Source: Echeneis naucrates
Taxonomy: Eukaryota > Chordata > Actinopteri > Carangiformes > Echeneidae
DNA length: 64,000 bases
Direction of reading: 5' to 3'
NCBI RefSeq assembly: GCF_900963305.1
Contig: NC_042511.1
Coordinates: 382,001-446,000 of the forward strand
Shown in pieces: positions 50,501 through 61,929 of this stretch. Position 1 is the stretch's first letter; every line of letters begins with the position of its first letter. Both the position numbers and the translations under genes were made by a program. The notes under the pieces were generated by a model. It had not been told where the DNA came from. It saw nothing but the letters and a program-made list of their open reading frames with translations, and made no database searches.

Positions 50501-53500
50501 ACGTGGTGGTACTGGTTGGACCGGATCAGGGTTGGTGTATCTTGGTTGCACTGGATCAGGAACTGGGTACTCCGGCTGGACTGGAGTGTATCTGGGCTCG
50601 CTGGGTTCAGGGACGGTGAATTTTGGCTGCAGAGGCTCTGACTGGGGGGATTCGGTCTCAGGTTGGTCAGGGTAACTTGGTGCAACTGTTTCAGGGCTGG
50701 TGTATGTTGGTGTGACAGTCTCCGAGTCCGGGTATTCCCAGCCAAACTGATCTGGTTCGTCGGTCTCTGGTTCGGGATCCACAAGCGTGATGGTCTCTGG
50801 CTCCGGATAAGCCGGCTCAGACTCAGCGGGAGTCTCGGTTGGAAGCTCCTGTTGGTCGACCGTTGCTGCTTCAGTTGTCATCGTCATCTCTGTTTCATAA
50901 ATTGAGAGGTCCACTTCCTGTTGCTCATCAGGTTGCCTTGGCAACATGGTGACAGGCGGTGAAGTGGTCACCAGAGGTTCAGTTGGACCTTCGGCGTCAT
51001 CAGGAATGTCCGTGGCCATTCCAGGTGTGATGCCAACAAAGAAGGAAGAGGCACCAATCTCATAAACCCAAACTCCTCGTCGTCCACTGTTAGTCTTTCT
51101 GGTTGGACGAAGGAAGGAAAATAAATTATTTATCTTCTTTACCGGGATGACTGAGTTAAATGTCAACGCACATTTGATTATTTTTGTACTTTTCAAAAGA
51201 TGCAAAGACAGAAAAGAGTTCATAGAAGTTGAACAGCAACTTCACGATGCAACAAAACAATCTGAGACTGTTTCCTCCAATAAACTGCAGAAGACTCTCT
51301 GAACCTGAACCTGGCTTCTCCTTCAATCTATCTACTGACCATCAGGGGCGACTCCTGTGACTGTGAAAAGAAGTCAGATCGTATAAAAACAAGATGGCTG
51401 ACAAAAAAGAAACAGCAGCTCACGGCTGATTGGTTAAAGCATTCTTTTTTGTCTTTGGTTGTAAAACAACGAAGATTCATCGTAAAAACTTTTTGCGTAT
51501 CTTCTGAGGCACAAAAGCAGATTCTTACTCAGTGAGTTCACTGATGGAGGTTTCATTTTCAGTGGTTTTGAAGTATGTTCCCTGTTTGCTGCTCCAGAAC
51601 CAGCTTGACACCAGCCCCTGGTTGAAGCCCGCCTCCAGGAGCGTAGTCTGGCCCTCAACTGACGTGGACAGGAACTGGACTCCACCTCGAGGGTAGAGGA
51701 GGATGGCGCAGGAGGACGACGCCGTGGAAACCACCACCAGCTGGAAGGTGTTTCTCTGGAAGGACAGAGATGTTGTTGAGCGGCTCCTGGAATCTGAAAA
51801 CTGTCTTTGTGTCCACCAGCTTTGATAAATTTGTAGAAAAATATAAAATATTTGACTCTGTTTTTGAGGAAATGTCTGATAAAGTTCACTGATTTGGTTT
51901 TTGGTTCGTGGTCCAGTGCCACCATGTCCGACCAACATGTCCCACCTTCACCTCCAGTCCGTCCCCTCGTCCGGATGTCCCATGGGCAGCCATGTTGACC
52001 CAGGTGACCACGAAGGCGCTGTGGGGCTTCAGGCTGTCATCTCTGGGAAAAGCTTGTCTGATGTGCTCGCCGGCTCTCCTCAGGACGTCCGGGCTGCTGT
52101 CCTCCCTGAAGAAGACCTTCCCGCGGCCGTCACTGTTGTCCAGGTCACCCAGCAGGGCGGATATCATTTTGAACCCGGCAGGCATCTTCCCCAGGTAGGC
52201 CTCCTCCTCCGGGGGGGCGTCCAACGCCACGAAGCCATTGGTGTTGATCTGGAACAGGAAGGAGATGTTGGCTCGTTAATGACAGATCAGACGATCGATG
52301 AATCAGGATTCAACAGTTTGATTCTTATTATCAGGAATAATCTGTTCATTCTGAAAATTAGAAATACAAGCTGAAGTTGTTCATGATAGTTCTGATTTCA
52401 CTGAAATCTGAACTTCCTGATGAGTTCCTGACATTTTTTTCAATAATCAGGTGTAAAGAGAAGATGGTGGCTTTTCTTTTAATGGCAGAACTGAACTTCT
52501 GACTGAAGAAGAAGAAGGAGGAGGGACGTGATTGGTTGATCGGAGCTGGATTTGTGGCGTGACTGGAGGTCAGCTGGCCTCGCTTTGTCAGCACACAAGA
52601 ATTCAGCACAACAGCTTCCCTTTGACTTTAACCCCGTTCAGCCAAACCGCCTCCGACTGAATGCCTCAGCTCCAGTTTGAGGTCAGAGCGCCGTCGACCC
52701 GACAGTTTGGGCTCCGTCAGAGGTGAAGGCCGAACATTTAGACAAAACAGGCTCAGTTTGTGTCTCGATAAGGTTTCTTTCAGGGAACATGGCACGACTT
52801 TAACTTCTGTTTCCTAAAACAAAAAGACTTTTACAAACTCCAAACATTCAATTCAAATATTACGTCTGCAACGAACAATGATCTGAATTTGTGTTTGAGC
52901 AGTTTGCTGATGATTTAATGAACTTCTGCTAAATATCACAGAACACAAGAACCTTTATGGAAGAAGATGATATTGACACACAGACATTGTGTTTTCTCAT
53001 CAAACCAGGTCCAGACCCTGGTCCTGGTCCTGGTCCTGGTCCTGGTCCAGTCCTGGACTGCTCTGGGTTTCTCACCTGATGGTCAGTTGTGTTCAAGCGA
53101 GCTGACGAAGGCTGCACTTAGAGAACCTTCAGGCTCTTTGAGCAAATGACACCGTTAGCGACGTGTTCGTGGCGGCTAGGTAATGATACCTGTGGTGGGG
53201 GGCGGGGCCATGTCCTGTCAATCACAGTGATGGAAGAGGCCGTAGTCATCACCAGTTTAAACATGTTGTGTTTCTACAGCTGAGGCTGAATATAAACACT
53301 GTAACTTACAGCAGCATGTGGTTAATTTCCCAACATGCTTTGCTGATCACAGACTAGTGCTCCCCCTTAGCAGCAGACAGGCTCCATGCTGCTCCTGTTA
53401 TCATCTCCTGAGGGATTATGGGACCTTGTTTCCCAGAATGCCACATTCTCAGCAGGATAATGTTTGACTGTGAGGCCTCTGAGGTCGCACAACAACCGAC

Positions 53501-55484
53501 ACACAAACGCTTTGAGAGTTTGGAGGAAAAACGGCTCGACATTCTGAAATATTTCTTTAAGTTCGATGTTTTGATGAGTTCTCCCATTTAGGGGGCGGGG
53601 CTACTGTGTGAGTGACAGACTGTACCACCCAATCAGGACAGAACAAACAGCAGTTTGGCTCCTCCTTCTCCAGATATATATTTTTTTCTGCTTTCACAAA
53701 ATGACGATGTTTGACAGACAAAAAAACGGTCCGACTGTAAACAAGAAATCCGAGAGGTCAAAGGTCAGAGTGAGACGAGCAAGGCGAGGAAGTGCTGTTT
53801 CCTGCTTCAGTGACTCTGTAAAGCCTGGAGTGACCAAGGGTCAAAGGTCGAGACGGAGCAGACAGCAGATCTTCATCTGTCCACCCATCATCATCAACCT
53901 GCTCAATGCTGCATCTGATTGGCAGCCAAACCTTTCCCAAGATGCATTGCAGCTCAGTAATGAAAATAATGCAGCGGCTCAAACTTTCAACTTTTTAAAA
54001 CAAAAGAACCAACAACACGAAGTGTGTGGTGCGTTTAAGAACATTTTTTCTTCACTGCTGACGACGACAGACAAAAGAAACGTCATTAAATAAAGTGAAC
54101 TAAAGTTCGACTGTTAGTTTGTCACAGTCGAGGAGGAAACAAGTCTGTCAAAATAAAAGTATGTGTTTCCTTTCAATAAAGGAAACTGTAAAAGAACGTG
54201 TTGTTCATTGATGAGCAGCAGGTGGCGCTGACGGTCCAGTCGCTGCCAATAAACCACAAAAGAATAACGTTGGCGCCTTGGATGAAATCGCTCAGGCGGA
54301 CCCAGTTTGGTAACACGTGCTGTCCTCGACCTGCAGCTCTGAAATCACATGTAGTCCTCCGTGGAAACGTCCCAGGACGCCGCTGACATCACACATGTGC
54401 GACCCCTGAGATCATCATAATCAGTGTGAGAACGTCGGAGGGAGGAAACAATCTGAGCGCTGCCATCTGGTTTCACAGGACAGATGTTTTATGTCTATAC
54501 ATTCCAGATGTGCCCACTCTGCGGGGACACACCGCTTCCTGTCAGAGATCAGCGCCGTGCGTCCAGAAGAACCACAGAGGAAGAGCCGGAGCGGCTGGAG
54601 GACTGACTGTCTGATAATTACCCCAACAGGATGTCGGTCACTGTGGCGGGGGTTGGGTCCCCCGTTTCACAGTAACCAATTAGAGTTTCACACTCTGACA
54701 CCAACAGCTGCCTGAAGTTTTACTCTGAAAATCCCCGTTGAGGAGAAAATTCAGTGCATTTTATAAAAGCAAATAAAGAAGAGAAACAACAAGCAACAAG
54801 CATAAATACAAAAACAGTAAGATACATTTCAGAGCCAGACTCATGTGATTCTGTCTGATCAGTTCAGACTGAATGTTTCCTTCTCCAAAGAAAAGTTCCT
54901 CTCATGTGTTTGGGTCGTTTGTGTCTTTATCTGATCAGGAGTTCTGCTCAGTAATGATGAAAAATCAGCTGAGCCAGTTTTTCCTTCAGGACACAACAAA
55001 ATGTACAGAAGCGAGAAAGTTCGGACTGAACAGACCGTCGTCTCAAACTACGACCGGACTGAGACGCTGCTCTGTGTGGACCCAGCTGATGGTTCTGTCG
55101 GTCGAACAGGATCAGGACCTGTTCCTGGACTTTACAGCCCAGACAGGAACTACGCTCCAGAGACGTTCCCAGTTTAAAGGTTATCATCTGCCACCTGAAC
55201 GACAGCTCTTCAACTTCATTCGTCTTTTTAGCACTTCAGCTGATGAACTCTGTTTAGGATCAATATTTCAGATGATTCTCTTTGACATCTCGTGTAAATT
55301 TCATTATTTGTCACAGAAATGAATGGATCGTATTTCAGGGGCTGCTGCTTCAGGCTCCCTGAGGATGAACCACTTTGGTTCAGATTCTTTAAGATCTGAA
55401 GAAAAAAAAAACTGAATCAAACTGAAAATAGGAGTTTCAGTTTATACTCCAATCAGGATTAGCTGTCACATGACCCAGGAATGC

Positions 55485-55520
<36 letters not shown>

Positions 55521-56247
55521 GAGGCGTTGGAATGTGAGTCAATTAAAAGCCAACAGATAAGCCTTTTATCAGCCGACACACACACACACACCAAAGGACA
55601 AATAAAACAATCAGTAGCATCTGAACTTCAGCTGTCAACAAACAGACACACAAAGAGACACAAAGAGATTGTGTTGAGATGCTGATTAGATCAATCTGAT
55701 CGCTCACTTCATCACCTCAACATTCAGCAGGTTCTTAAAGGGGCAGTACGTAAATACCTGCCAATTAAAACAGTGGCACAGTGGGATCATGGGAGTTGTA
55801 GTTTTCTCAGCAGCCAAACTGACTGAAACCCTTCAGGTTTCTATTCACAGCTCAAAAATCACAGAAAAGGAGAGAAAACATTGAAAACGGTGTTCTTATC
55901 CTTTCCTCATCCAGAATAAATAATAAAACACCTTCAGCTCTGATTTACACATTTTATTAGTTTTACTCTAAAACTCAGTCTGAGTTAAGCTCTTTGTTCA
56001 GTTTAAGTTAACTGATGGTTCATCCTCTGGAGGTTTCACTCACATGAACTTTGTTCTCAGAGTCCCCGAAGAAGAACAGTGATGCGTTCAGGGTCAGCTC
56101 GGCGGTGGAGTCGGAGCCGGGCTGCAGGGACCGGTCCCCGGCTTCTTCCCCGAACTGGAACAGCTCCTCCAGCTCCACAGTCCGGACCGGCACGCCCAGA
56201 CTCAGCAGGCTGCAGACCCAGAACCAGGACCCGAACCCGGGACTCAT
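41521..56247 (-). CDS. nid1: nidogen-1 (entactin), twenty exons
   Basis: Secreted basement-membrane glycoprotein that links laminin and collagen IV networks. Minus-strand exons: 56247-56044, 52248-51946, 51755-51529, 51098-50440, 50366-50226, 50105-49854, 49666-49466, 49387-49154, 48160-48023, 47950-47822, 47210-47067, 45936-45808, 44721-44527, 44449-44277, 43735-43609, 43386-43215, 43130-42973, 42894-42771, 42577-42465, 41645-41521; 1315 residues (human 1247, also twenty exons). Order: hydrophobic signal peptide ([15 protein letters not shown]), NIDO/G1 domain, a long Pro/Glu-rich linker in exon 4, EGF-like ([20 protein letters not shown]), G2 beta-barrel ([16 protein letters not shown]), several EGF-like modules including Ca-binding DVDEC types, thyroglobulin type-1 (QCWCVD), YWTD propeller ([20 protein letters not shown]), terminal EGF ([19 protein letters not shown]). 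The ATG at 56247 is the first in frame after promoter sequence. No breaks. Confidence 0.96.
42014..42028 (+). promoter_or_regulatory. CTCF-like motif in nid1 intron 19
   Basis: CCAGCAGGGGGCGTC fits the CTCF core with one mismatch. It lies near the convergent tbce/nid1 boundary. Confidence 0.4.
43408..43422 (-). promoter_or_regulatory. CTCF-like motif in nid1 intron 15
   Basis: CCTCCAGGTGGCGCC on the minus strand fits the CTCF core with one mismatch, in opposite orientation to the motif at 42014. Confidence 0.35.
44880..44990 (+). repeat. dispersed repeat family 1, copy E
   Basis: In nid1 intron 12, antisense to the gene: 'cgtattgaagtctatgggaa', 'cacattttcctgattttcag', then 'tttttcatgatg'. 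A diverged partial copy. Confidence 0.5.
46241..46754. repeat. minisatellite in nid1 intron 11
   Basis: About 510 bp of 10-bp 'tttccttcatg' / 'tttcctccctg' units in an irregular alternation. All plus-strand frames remain open over much of it; these frames are artefacts. Confidence 0.97.
47785..47811. repeat. (CA)n microsatellite in nid1 intron 10
   Basis: About thirteen CA units, ending 11 bases from the exon 10 donor. Confidence 0.95.
48161..49153. other. nid1 intron 8
   Basis: About 1 kb between exons 8 and 9. No tandem repeat, known element or nested gene is recognised. Confidence 0.5.
51318..51400 (+). repeat. dispersed repeat family 1, copy F
   Basis: In nid1 intron 3: 'tcaatctatctactgaccat', 'caggggcgactcctgtgact', 'aagtcagatcgtat'. 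Right half missing. Confidence 0.55.
54215..54229 (+). promoter_or_regulatory. CTCF-like motif in nid1 intron 1
   Basis: GCAGCAGGTGGCGCT fits YCASYAGRKGGCRSY at every position but the first. It lies 2 kb inside the gene from the promoter. Confidence 0.45.
54863..54970 (+). repeat. dispersed repeat family 3, copy 2
   Basis: Matches the reverse complement of 14654-14760 with a few small indels over about 108 bp; the two copies are 40 kb apart. Confidence 0.75.
55487..55519. repeat. (GT)n microsatellite in nid1 intron 1
   Basis: About sixteen GT units. Confidence 0.95.
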
Positions 56248-57200
56248 CTCCACAGACTCGGACAGACCAGCGGTGATCCCGGTGAAGGAGGCCGGTCAGG
56301 AGGCGAGCAAAGCGGCGACTGAAGGAGGAGGAGCGGGGTGGAAGGATGGAGGGGCCGGGGGGGCACCACACCCCCAGGGGGGGTAAAACAGCCAGGAGAC
56401 TTCCGGTGTTCTTCAACAATAAAACCCCTCCAGTCTGATCAGAACAAAACCAACAAAGAACCGAACAAACGGCCAACAGCAGAATCCACCATATTAAGCT
56501 GATGATTTCATTATGAACGAGTCTGAAAAGTCCAGAATGAACTACAAGAAATATTCATTCTTCATTAACGGGAAAACTGCGCTTTATTTTCTAATCTGGC
56601 CATGTGATGACTTCCTGTTTCTATTTTTATTTCAACTCCTGACAGCATCCTTTAAAGGGTGCTTTTATTTTGGCACGAAATGCAGACCGGAAGTCTTAAA
56701 GTGTGTGTGTGGCTGTATTGATTAGGACGTCAGTTTCAGATGTGACGTCATCTCCACCTAGTGGCCTCACAGTAACTGCGCATCCTCACCTCCTTTCCTT
56801 ACCACCTCTCCTTCCTCCTCGTCTCCTCTCCTCTTTATCATAAAATTAGATTCTGCTGTTTGTGACATAATGAATTCATTCATTCATTTTTTTTCTCTCT
56901 GTCACCAACTCATGTTTTTATTCACTTCATTCATTTGTTCATTTCATCCTTCGATTCTTCACCACAGTAATACTAATACAACTACTACAGCTACTACAAC
57001 TACTACAACTATTACTACAACTACTACAGCTACTATGAATGATGATAATAACTGTACTCAACATTTAATTTAACTGAAGCTCCACTGATCAACATTCACC
57101 TGATTCTGGAGACCAGCATCAGTCCAATGTGTGTGTGAGTGTGTGTGTCTCTGTGTGACTCTGTGTGTGTCTGTGTGTGTGTGTCTCTCTGTGTGACTGT
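56233..57200 (+). repeat. inverted duplication, left arm (nid1 promoter and start)
   Basis: From the fifth nid1 codon outward (56233-56863), and again from 57110 into the GT-rich tract, this stretch is repeated in reverse complement at about 61930-62662. By eye the shared part is nearly identical: one substitution (near 56792 versus 62092), a different (GT)n length near 56703, and a 246-bp segment (56864-57109) that the right arm lacks. It holds the nid1 5' UTR and presumed promoter. Confidence 0.92.
56975..57035. repeat. ACT/ACA trinucleotide tract
   Basis: Imperfect 'actactacagct' / 'actacaact' trinucleotides within the 246-bp segment present only in the left arm. Confidence 0.85.
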
Positions 57201-57274
57201 GTGTGTGTGTGTGTGTGTGTGTGAGAGACTCTGTGTGTGACTCTCTGTGTGACTCTGTGTGACTCTGTGTGTGC

Positions 57275-57311
<37 letters not shown>

Positions 57312-57344
57312 AGACTCTGTGTGTGTCTCTGTGTGACTCTGTGT

Positions 57345-57387
<43 letters not shown>

Positions 57388-57456
57388 AGACTCTGTGTGT
57401 GTCTCTGTGTGTCTCTCTGTGTGACTGTGTGTGTGTGTGTGTGTGACTCTGTGTGT

Positions 57457-57487
<31 letters not shown>

Positions 57488-57690
57488 AGAGACTCTGTGT
57501 GTGACTCTCTGTGTGACTCTGTGTGACTCTGTGTGTGCGTCTGTGTGACCGTGTGTGTGTGTGTGTGTGTGTGTGAGAGACTCTGTGTGTGACTCTGTGT
57601 GTGTCTCTGTGTGTCTCTGTGTGACTCTGTGTGTGACTCTGTGTGTGTCTCTGTGTGTCTCTGTGTGTGACTCTGTGTGTGTCTCTCTCT
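57126..57690. repeat. compound (GT)n / GTGACTCT array upstream of gpr137b
   Basis: About 565 bp of GT runs separated by 'gtgactctgtgt', 'gagagactctgtgtgt' and 'gtctctgtgt'. The 'gtgtgagagactctgtgtg' phrase recurs with spacings near 80-180 bp. The array ends 20 bases before a good splice acceptor (ctctctgcag at 57710), so a non-coding gpr137b exon may lie beyond it. Confidence 0.95.
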
Positions 57691-57954
57691 CCTTCCTCTC
57701 CTCTCTGCAGCGTCGCTCTTCCTGCTCAGCCAATCTCCTGCTGAGGAGTGAGGTCATGTGAGCGACTGCAGCCAATCACACTCCAGCAGGCACCGGCAGA
57801 AAGAGGGGAGGAGCCTCACCTCCTCCTCCTCCTCCTCTCCTCCGCTCTGATGGATGTGAAGGATCCGTCTAACGAGCTCAGACACGTTTCTTCTTCTTCT
57901 TCGGTGGTGGAGCGTTGAGCCCCCCCTCCCCCCTCTGCTGCGACCACCAGGCGG

Positions 57955-60438
57955 ATGAATGGGGAGGCGATGGAGGGAAACCCGGCTCAGGAGCAGCAGC
58001 ACGCCGGTAACGGCTCCCACCTCCCTCCCCCTCCCACCATCACACCGGCCGTCCCCCCCTCGGTGAAGCTGGGCCTGACGGTGGCCTACACCATCTTCTA
58101 CTCGCTGCTCTTCGCCTTCATCTACGCTCAGCTGTGGCTGGTGCTGCGATACCGACACAAACGCTTCAGCTACCAGACGGCCTTCCTGTTCCTGTGTCTG
58201 CTGTGGGCCGCCCTCCGAGCGCTGCTCTTCTCCTTCTACTTCAGAGACTGTGTCACCGCCAACGCTCTCCACCCCTTCGCTTTCTGGCTGCTCTACTGCT
58301 TCCCTGTCTGCCTGCAGTTCTTCACCCTGAGCCTCATGAACCTCTACTGTGCCCAGGTGGGGGGACCATGTTGACCTTTAGACCTTTAGACCTGAAGACC
58401 TGAAGACCATGTTGACCTTTAGACCTTTAGACCATGTTGACCTTTAGACCTTTAGACCTTCAGACCTTCAGACCATGTTGACCTTTAGACCTTTAGACCT
58501 GAAGACCTGAAGACCATGTTGACCTTTAGACCTTTAGACCTTCAGACCTTCAGATCTGAAGACCATGTTGACCTTTAGACCTTCAGACCTTCAGACCTGA
58601 AGACCATGTTGACCTTTAGACCTTCAGACCTTCAGACCATGTTGACCTTTAGACCTTCAGACCTGAAGACCATGTTGACTTTTAGACCTGGAAAAGTATT
58701 CCTGATCCTACTTTTTTCTCTGGCAGGTTTACTTTAAGGCAAAGTCCAAGTACTCACCTGCCCTGCTGAAGTTCAGGTAACCTTCACTGGTTCTGCTCAA
58801 ACAGAGTCTTTGTGTCTCCAGCTGGTCTTCGGGGTCGTAGTTTCAGAGAATCCAGACCTGGTCTGCTCTCCCTCTTCCAGACTCCCTCTGTACCTGGTCT
58901 TCCTGTGCGTCAGTCTGCTCTTCCTGGTGGTGAACCTGGTCTGCGCCTTGCTGGTGAAGATGACCACGGCCGACGTGAAGACCATCGTCCTGGTGAGGGT
59001 CACCATAAACGACAGTCTGTTCGTCCTCTGCGCGGTCTCGCTGTCCGTCTGCCTCTACAAGGTCGCCAAGATGTCGGTGGCCAACATTTACCTGGAGTCA
59101 AAGGTAGGGTTGGGAGCACCTTGCTGTCATTCTGTGGTCACGGGTCTGAGGGCTTCAGGTATTTCCTGTTTTTTAGGGGACGTCGGCGTGTCAGGTGACC
59201 CTGATCGGCGTCATGGTGGTGCTGCTGTATGCGTCTCGGGCCTGCTACAACCTGGTGGTGCTCGCCCTCGCCGACATCGAGACCATCAACTCCTTTGACT
59301 ACGACTGGTACAATGTCTCAGACCAGGTGGGGGCCAGATTGGGATTAGGGATTTAAACTAAACACCTCTTTTTGTCCTTGACCTTTGACCTGCGACCCGT
59401 TTCCAGGCGGACTTGCGGTCGTCATTGGGCGACGCCGGTTACGTCGTGTTCGGGGTGATTCTGTTCGTCTGGGAGCTGCTGCCCACCTCGCTGGTCGTCT
59501 TCTTCTTCAGGGTCCGACGGCCACCTCAGGACAGGGTGAGTCCTCCAGGCATGACCTCTGACCTGTGAAAATCTGGGCTCATGGCAGACTGTCTCTAAAC
59601 CTGAACCTGAACTCTGGTCTGCAGATCCTTAAACCTTCATTCTATCTGCTGACCATCAGGACGTGGCTCCACTGTTTGTAGTCAGAAGTCAGACAGTTGA
59701 AGTCTATGGGAAAATGTCCCTCCTCCTCCTCAGTAAACGTTTTCCTGATGAGTTTCCTTTTTTTTTTTTTTGGTTCTCATTCTCGATTATTATTTTGTGA
59801 AGCATCCTGAAAATCAATAATCTCGTGAATTAAACTAAACAATTGGTTTCAGCCTTTATTTCCTGCAGCTTCTCTCCTGATAGAACTTTAATCAACAGTA
59901 TTTGATGATTTGTCTTCAGAGCACTGCTGGGTTACCGAACCACATCCTTTCCTCCAGGGGATATTTCTTTGACAACCCTCGTCGCTATGACAGCGACGAT
60001 GACCTGGCGTGGAGCATCCCTCCCCAGAATGCATCAGCGAGGTGCGGACATGATAACTGTTTCCACAACTCCACAGTTTATTGGTATTTTTCAAAACAGC
60101 CGTCAACGTTTTTATATTCAAGAATAGAAGCAATCAGAATGTAACTGTGAATCTACAGCCAGCAGTTTAGCTCAGCTTAGCTTAGCTTAGCTTAGCTTAG
60201 CTTAGCTCAGCTCAGCACAAAGATGGCTGAAATAGTTTCAACTGGTAGGTTTTCCTTCTGGATGTGAAAGAAAAGCTGACAGATTCTGGTCTCTCTCAGT
60301 CTTTCTTCTGACTGCTACGAGTGGGGCAGCCGCCACAGCAGTTTCACCGTGAACACCAACAGTGATGAACAACGCCTGACCGCCACCATCACCACCGCCG
60401 CCACCACCATCACCGGAGAGATCCATCCCTACCCATGA
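57955..60438 (+). CDS. gpr137b: GPR137B-like seven-transmembrane lysosomal protein (seven exons)
   Basis: Orphan seven-transmembrane protein of the lysosomal membrane; mammalian GPR137B is tied to Rag/mTORC1 signalling. Exons: 57955-58356, 58727-58776, 58881-59103, 59177-59326, 59407-59535, 59920-60041, 60300-60438; 404 residues. An N-glycosylation site (NGS) at residue 19 precedes TM1 ([20 protein letters not shown]). Conserved blocks are [58 protein letters not shown] and [12 protein letters not shown], and the C-tail has [19 protein letters not shown], which favours GPR137B over GPR137 and GPR137C. The final exon ends in a Thr/Ala-rich stretch unlike the human tail. The gene is head-to-head with nid1 and lies wholly between the arms of the inverted duplication. 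Confidence 0.94.
58366..58690. repeat. minisatellite in gpr137b intron 1
   Basis: About 325 bp of 'gacctttagacctttagacc' and 'ttcagaccttcagaccatgt' units in nested periods of 10 and roughly 40-80 bp. Confidence 0.95.
59623..59765 (+). repeat. dispersed repeat family 1, copy G
   Basis: In gpr137b intron 5, sense orientation: 'aaaccttcattctatctgct', 'gaccatcaggacgtggctcc', 'tgaagtctatgggaaaatgt', 'cagtaaacgttttcctgatg'. The best-preserved copy with copy C. Confidence 0.7.
60168..60215. repeat. (AGCTT)n pentanucleotide repeat in gpr137b intron 6
   Basis: About nine 'ttagc' / 'tcagc' units in tandem. Confidence 0.9.
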
Positions 60439-60608
60439 GTCCTCTCTGCACTTTGACACTGACCTGCTATCGTGTTTTTTTTCTCGCTGATTTGCTGAAT
60501 TTAGGGAAGCAGGTCAGGCCTCCTGCACAGCGCCGCCCGCTCAGTCTGGATCCAGAACTGCGACGATCCAAAGAACTGAAGTTGATGTGAATCAGGATCT
60601 GCATTTAA

Positions 60609-60614
60609 AATAAA
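60609..60614 (+). terminator. poly(A) signal candidate for gpr137b
   Basis: AATAAA 171 bases after the stop codon. Another AATAAA lies near 61544, so longer forms are possible. Confidence 0.5.
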
Positions 60615-60619
60615 AAGAG

Positions 60620-61925
60620 ACAGACAGTCTTCAACAGCAGGAAGTTTAGACAGCATCAAATGTCCTGTGAGGACACGATGTACGACGGGGACGTGATGGA
60701 CAACAGAAACGTTTCCATGGCGACGCTGTGCAGGAGGCCATTTTTTTTAGAACCACAGAAGTAAACGATGTTGTGATGAATGTTTCTTTATCATTTGGGG
60801 AATATTTCAGTCCGCAAAGAAATCAGATTATTTATTCAGTTTAAATGAATATTCCTGTTCGCTCCAGATGAGACTGTGACGTTTAGGTTTGACACGTTTC
60901 ATTTTTTAGACTCTAGTTTGGGAATTTTAAATTCTCTCAAACTCAACAGTCAAACTGTTTATCTCCTGAAAAACGCTTGAAAAACTCCTTGAGACAGTTT
61001 CTGAGGTTCTTGATTGTGAGAGACAAAACTAAACACAACAAACCTTCTTGTCTTCAAGTCATTTAATCCTGAACTGAGTCTGAATTTTAAATAAACTGGA
61101 ATTTTTGAAATGGGAAATAATTTTATTGAACAATATTATTTTAAAAAGTCCTGATGAATTAAAAATGTCCATAATTATGTAAAAAGTAAAAGTAGATGAC
61201 AAAAATGTTTTGACTTACTTTTAAATGATCATGTGCTCTTAAATTTTTAGTTCTTAAAGAATTTCTCTAATTTAAACGCGCTGTTTATTACTTTGTGTAC
61301 ATACTGCCATCGTTTTCTGAAAAATAACTGCTGCAGGCGTACGACTTTAATCAATCAGTCTCCTAATGTGAAGACTCAGCTCATCCGTTCTGGTTCAGAC
61401 TGTTCGTGTGTCTGCAGCGACCTGAAACTTTATATTTCTAACAGAAGCCGGTTTTCTAAGTTCCTTGTCGACGTTTGTTGTTGAGCTTTTTCTGTTTGTG
61501 GTTCTGTGTTCGTGACGTGTCGACACAAAAAAACAACTAGAACAATAAAATGAGGAGTTCTTCTGGTTTCACACAAACTTGGTTTTCTTTTTAACTTCTT
61601 TAATTTTAAAAAGTTTGGCACCACTGTGGACACGTTTCTGAAGATTTTATCACCAATGACAGAATCAGAGAGCGTCATTCTCTGCACCATGAAACCAGTG
61701 AAGAAGAAAATGAAGGCTTCAAAAGATCCAGAACTCTCAGGAAGTCAGCGAATCCAAAAAGTTAAATGATCTTCCAGAAAGATTTAATCCCCTTTTCAAA
61801 TAAATATACTGAACAGGAACACGTGATCTACATGGTGTGACTGTTTACAGAGTTTAGATGGTCGATTCATAAAGACGCATTTTTAGTTTTAAGGCTGTTC
61901 AGGACGTCCAGCTGCTGGAGGGCTC
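60620..61925. other. gene-free stretch downstream of gpr137b
   Basis: About 1.3 kb of AT-rich sequence, perhaps part of a long gpr137b 3' UTR. No coding feature is recognised. Confidence 0.5.
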
Positions 61926-61929
61926 CGTG

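Larger units (their letters stand above)
52249..56043. other. nid1 intron 1
   Basis: The largest intron of the window (3.8 kb). It holds a family 3 repeat copy, a (GT)n tract, a CTCF-like site, a perfect DR1 at 53755-53767, a CCTGGT short tandem at about 53015-53046, and TGGGAGTTGTAGT at 55790-55802, which matches the ZNF143/STAF-type ACTACAANTCCCA motif in reverse. No nested gene is seen. Confidence 0.55.

Noticed and set aside
57119-57775. 218-residue Thr/His/Glu-rich minus-strand frame
   Set aside because: Translation of the GT-rich array upstream of gpr137b.
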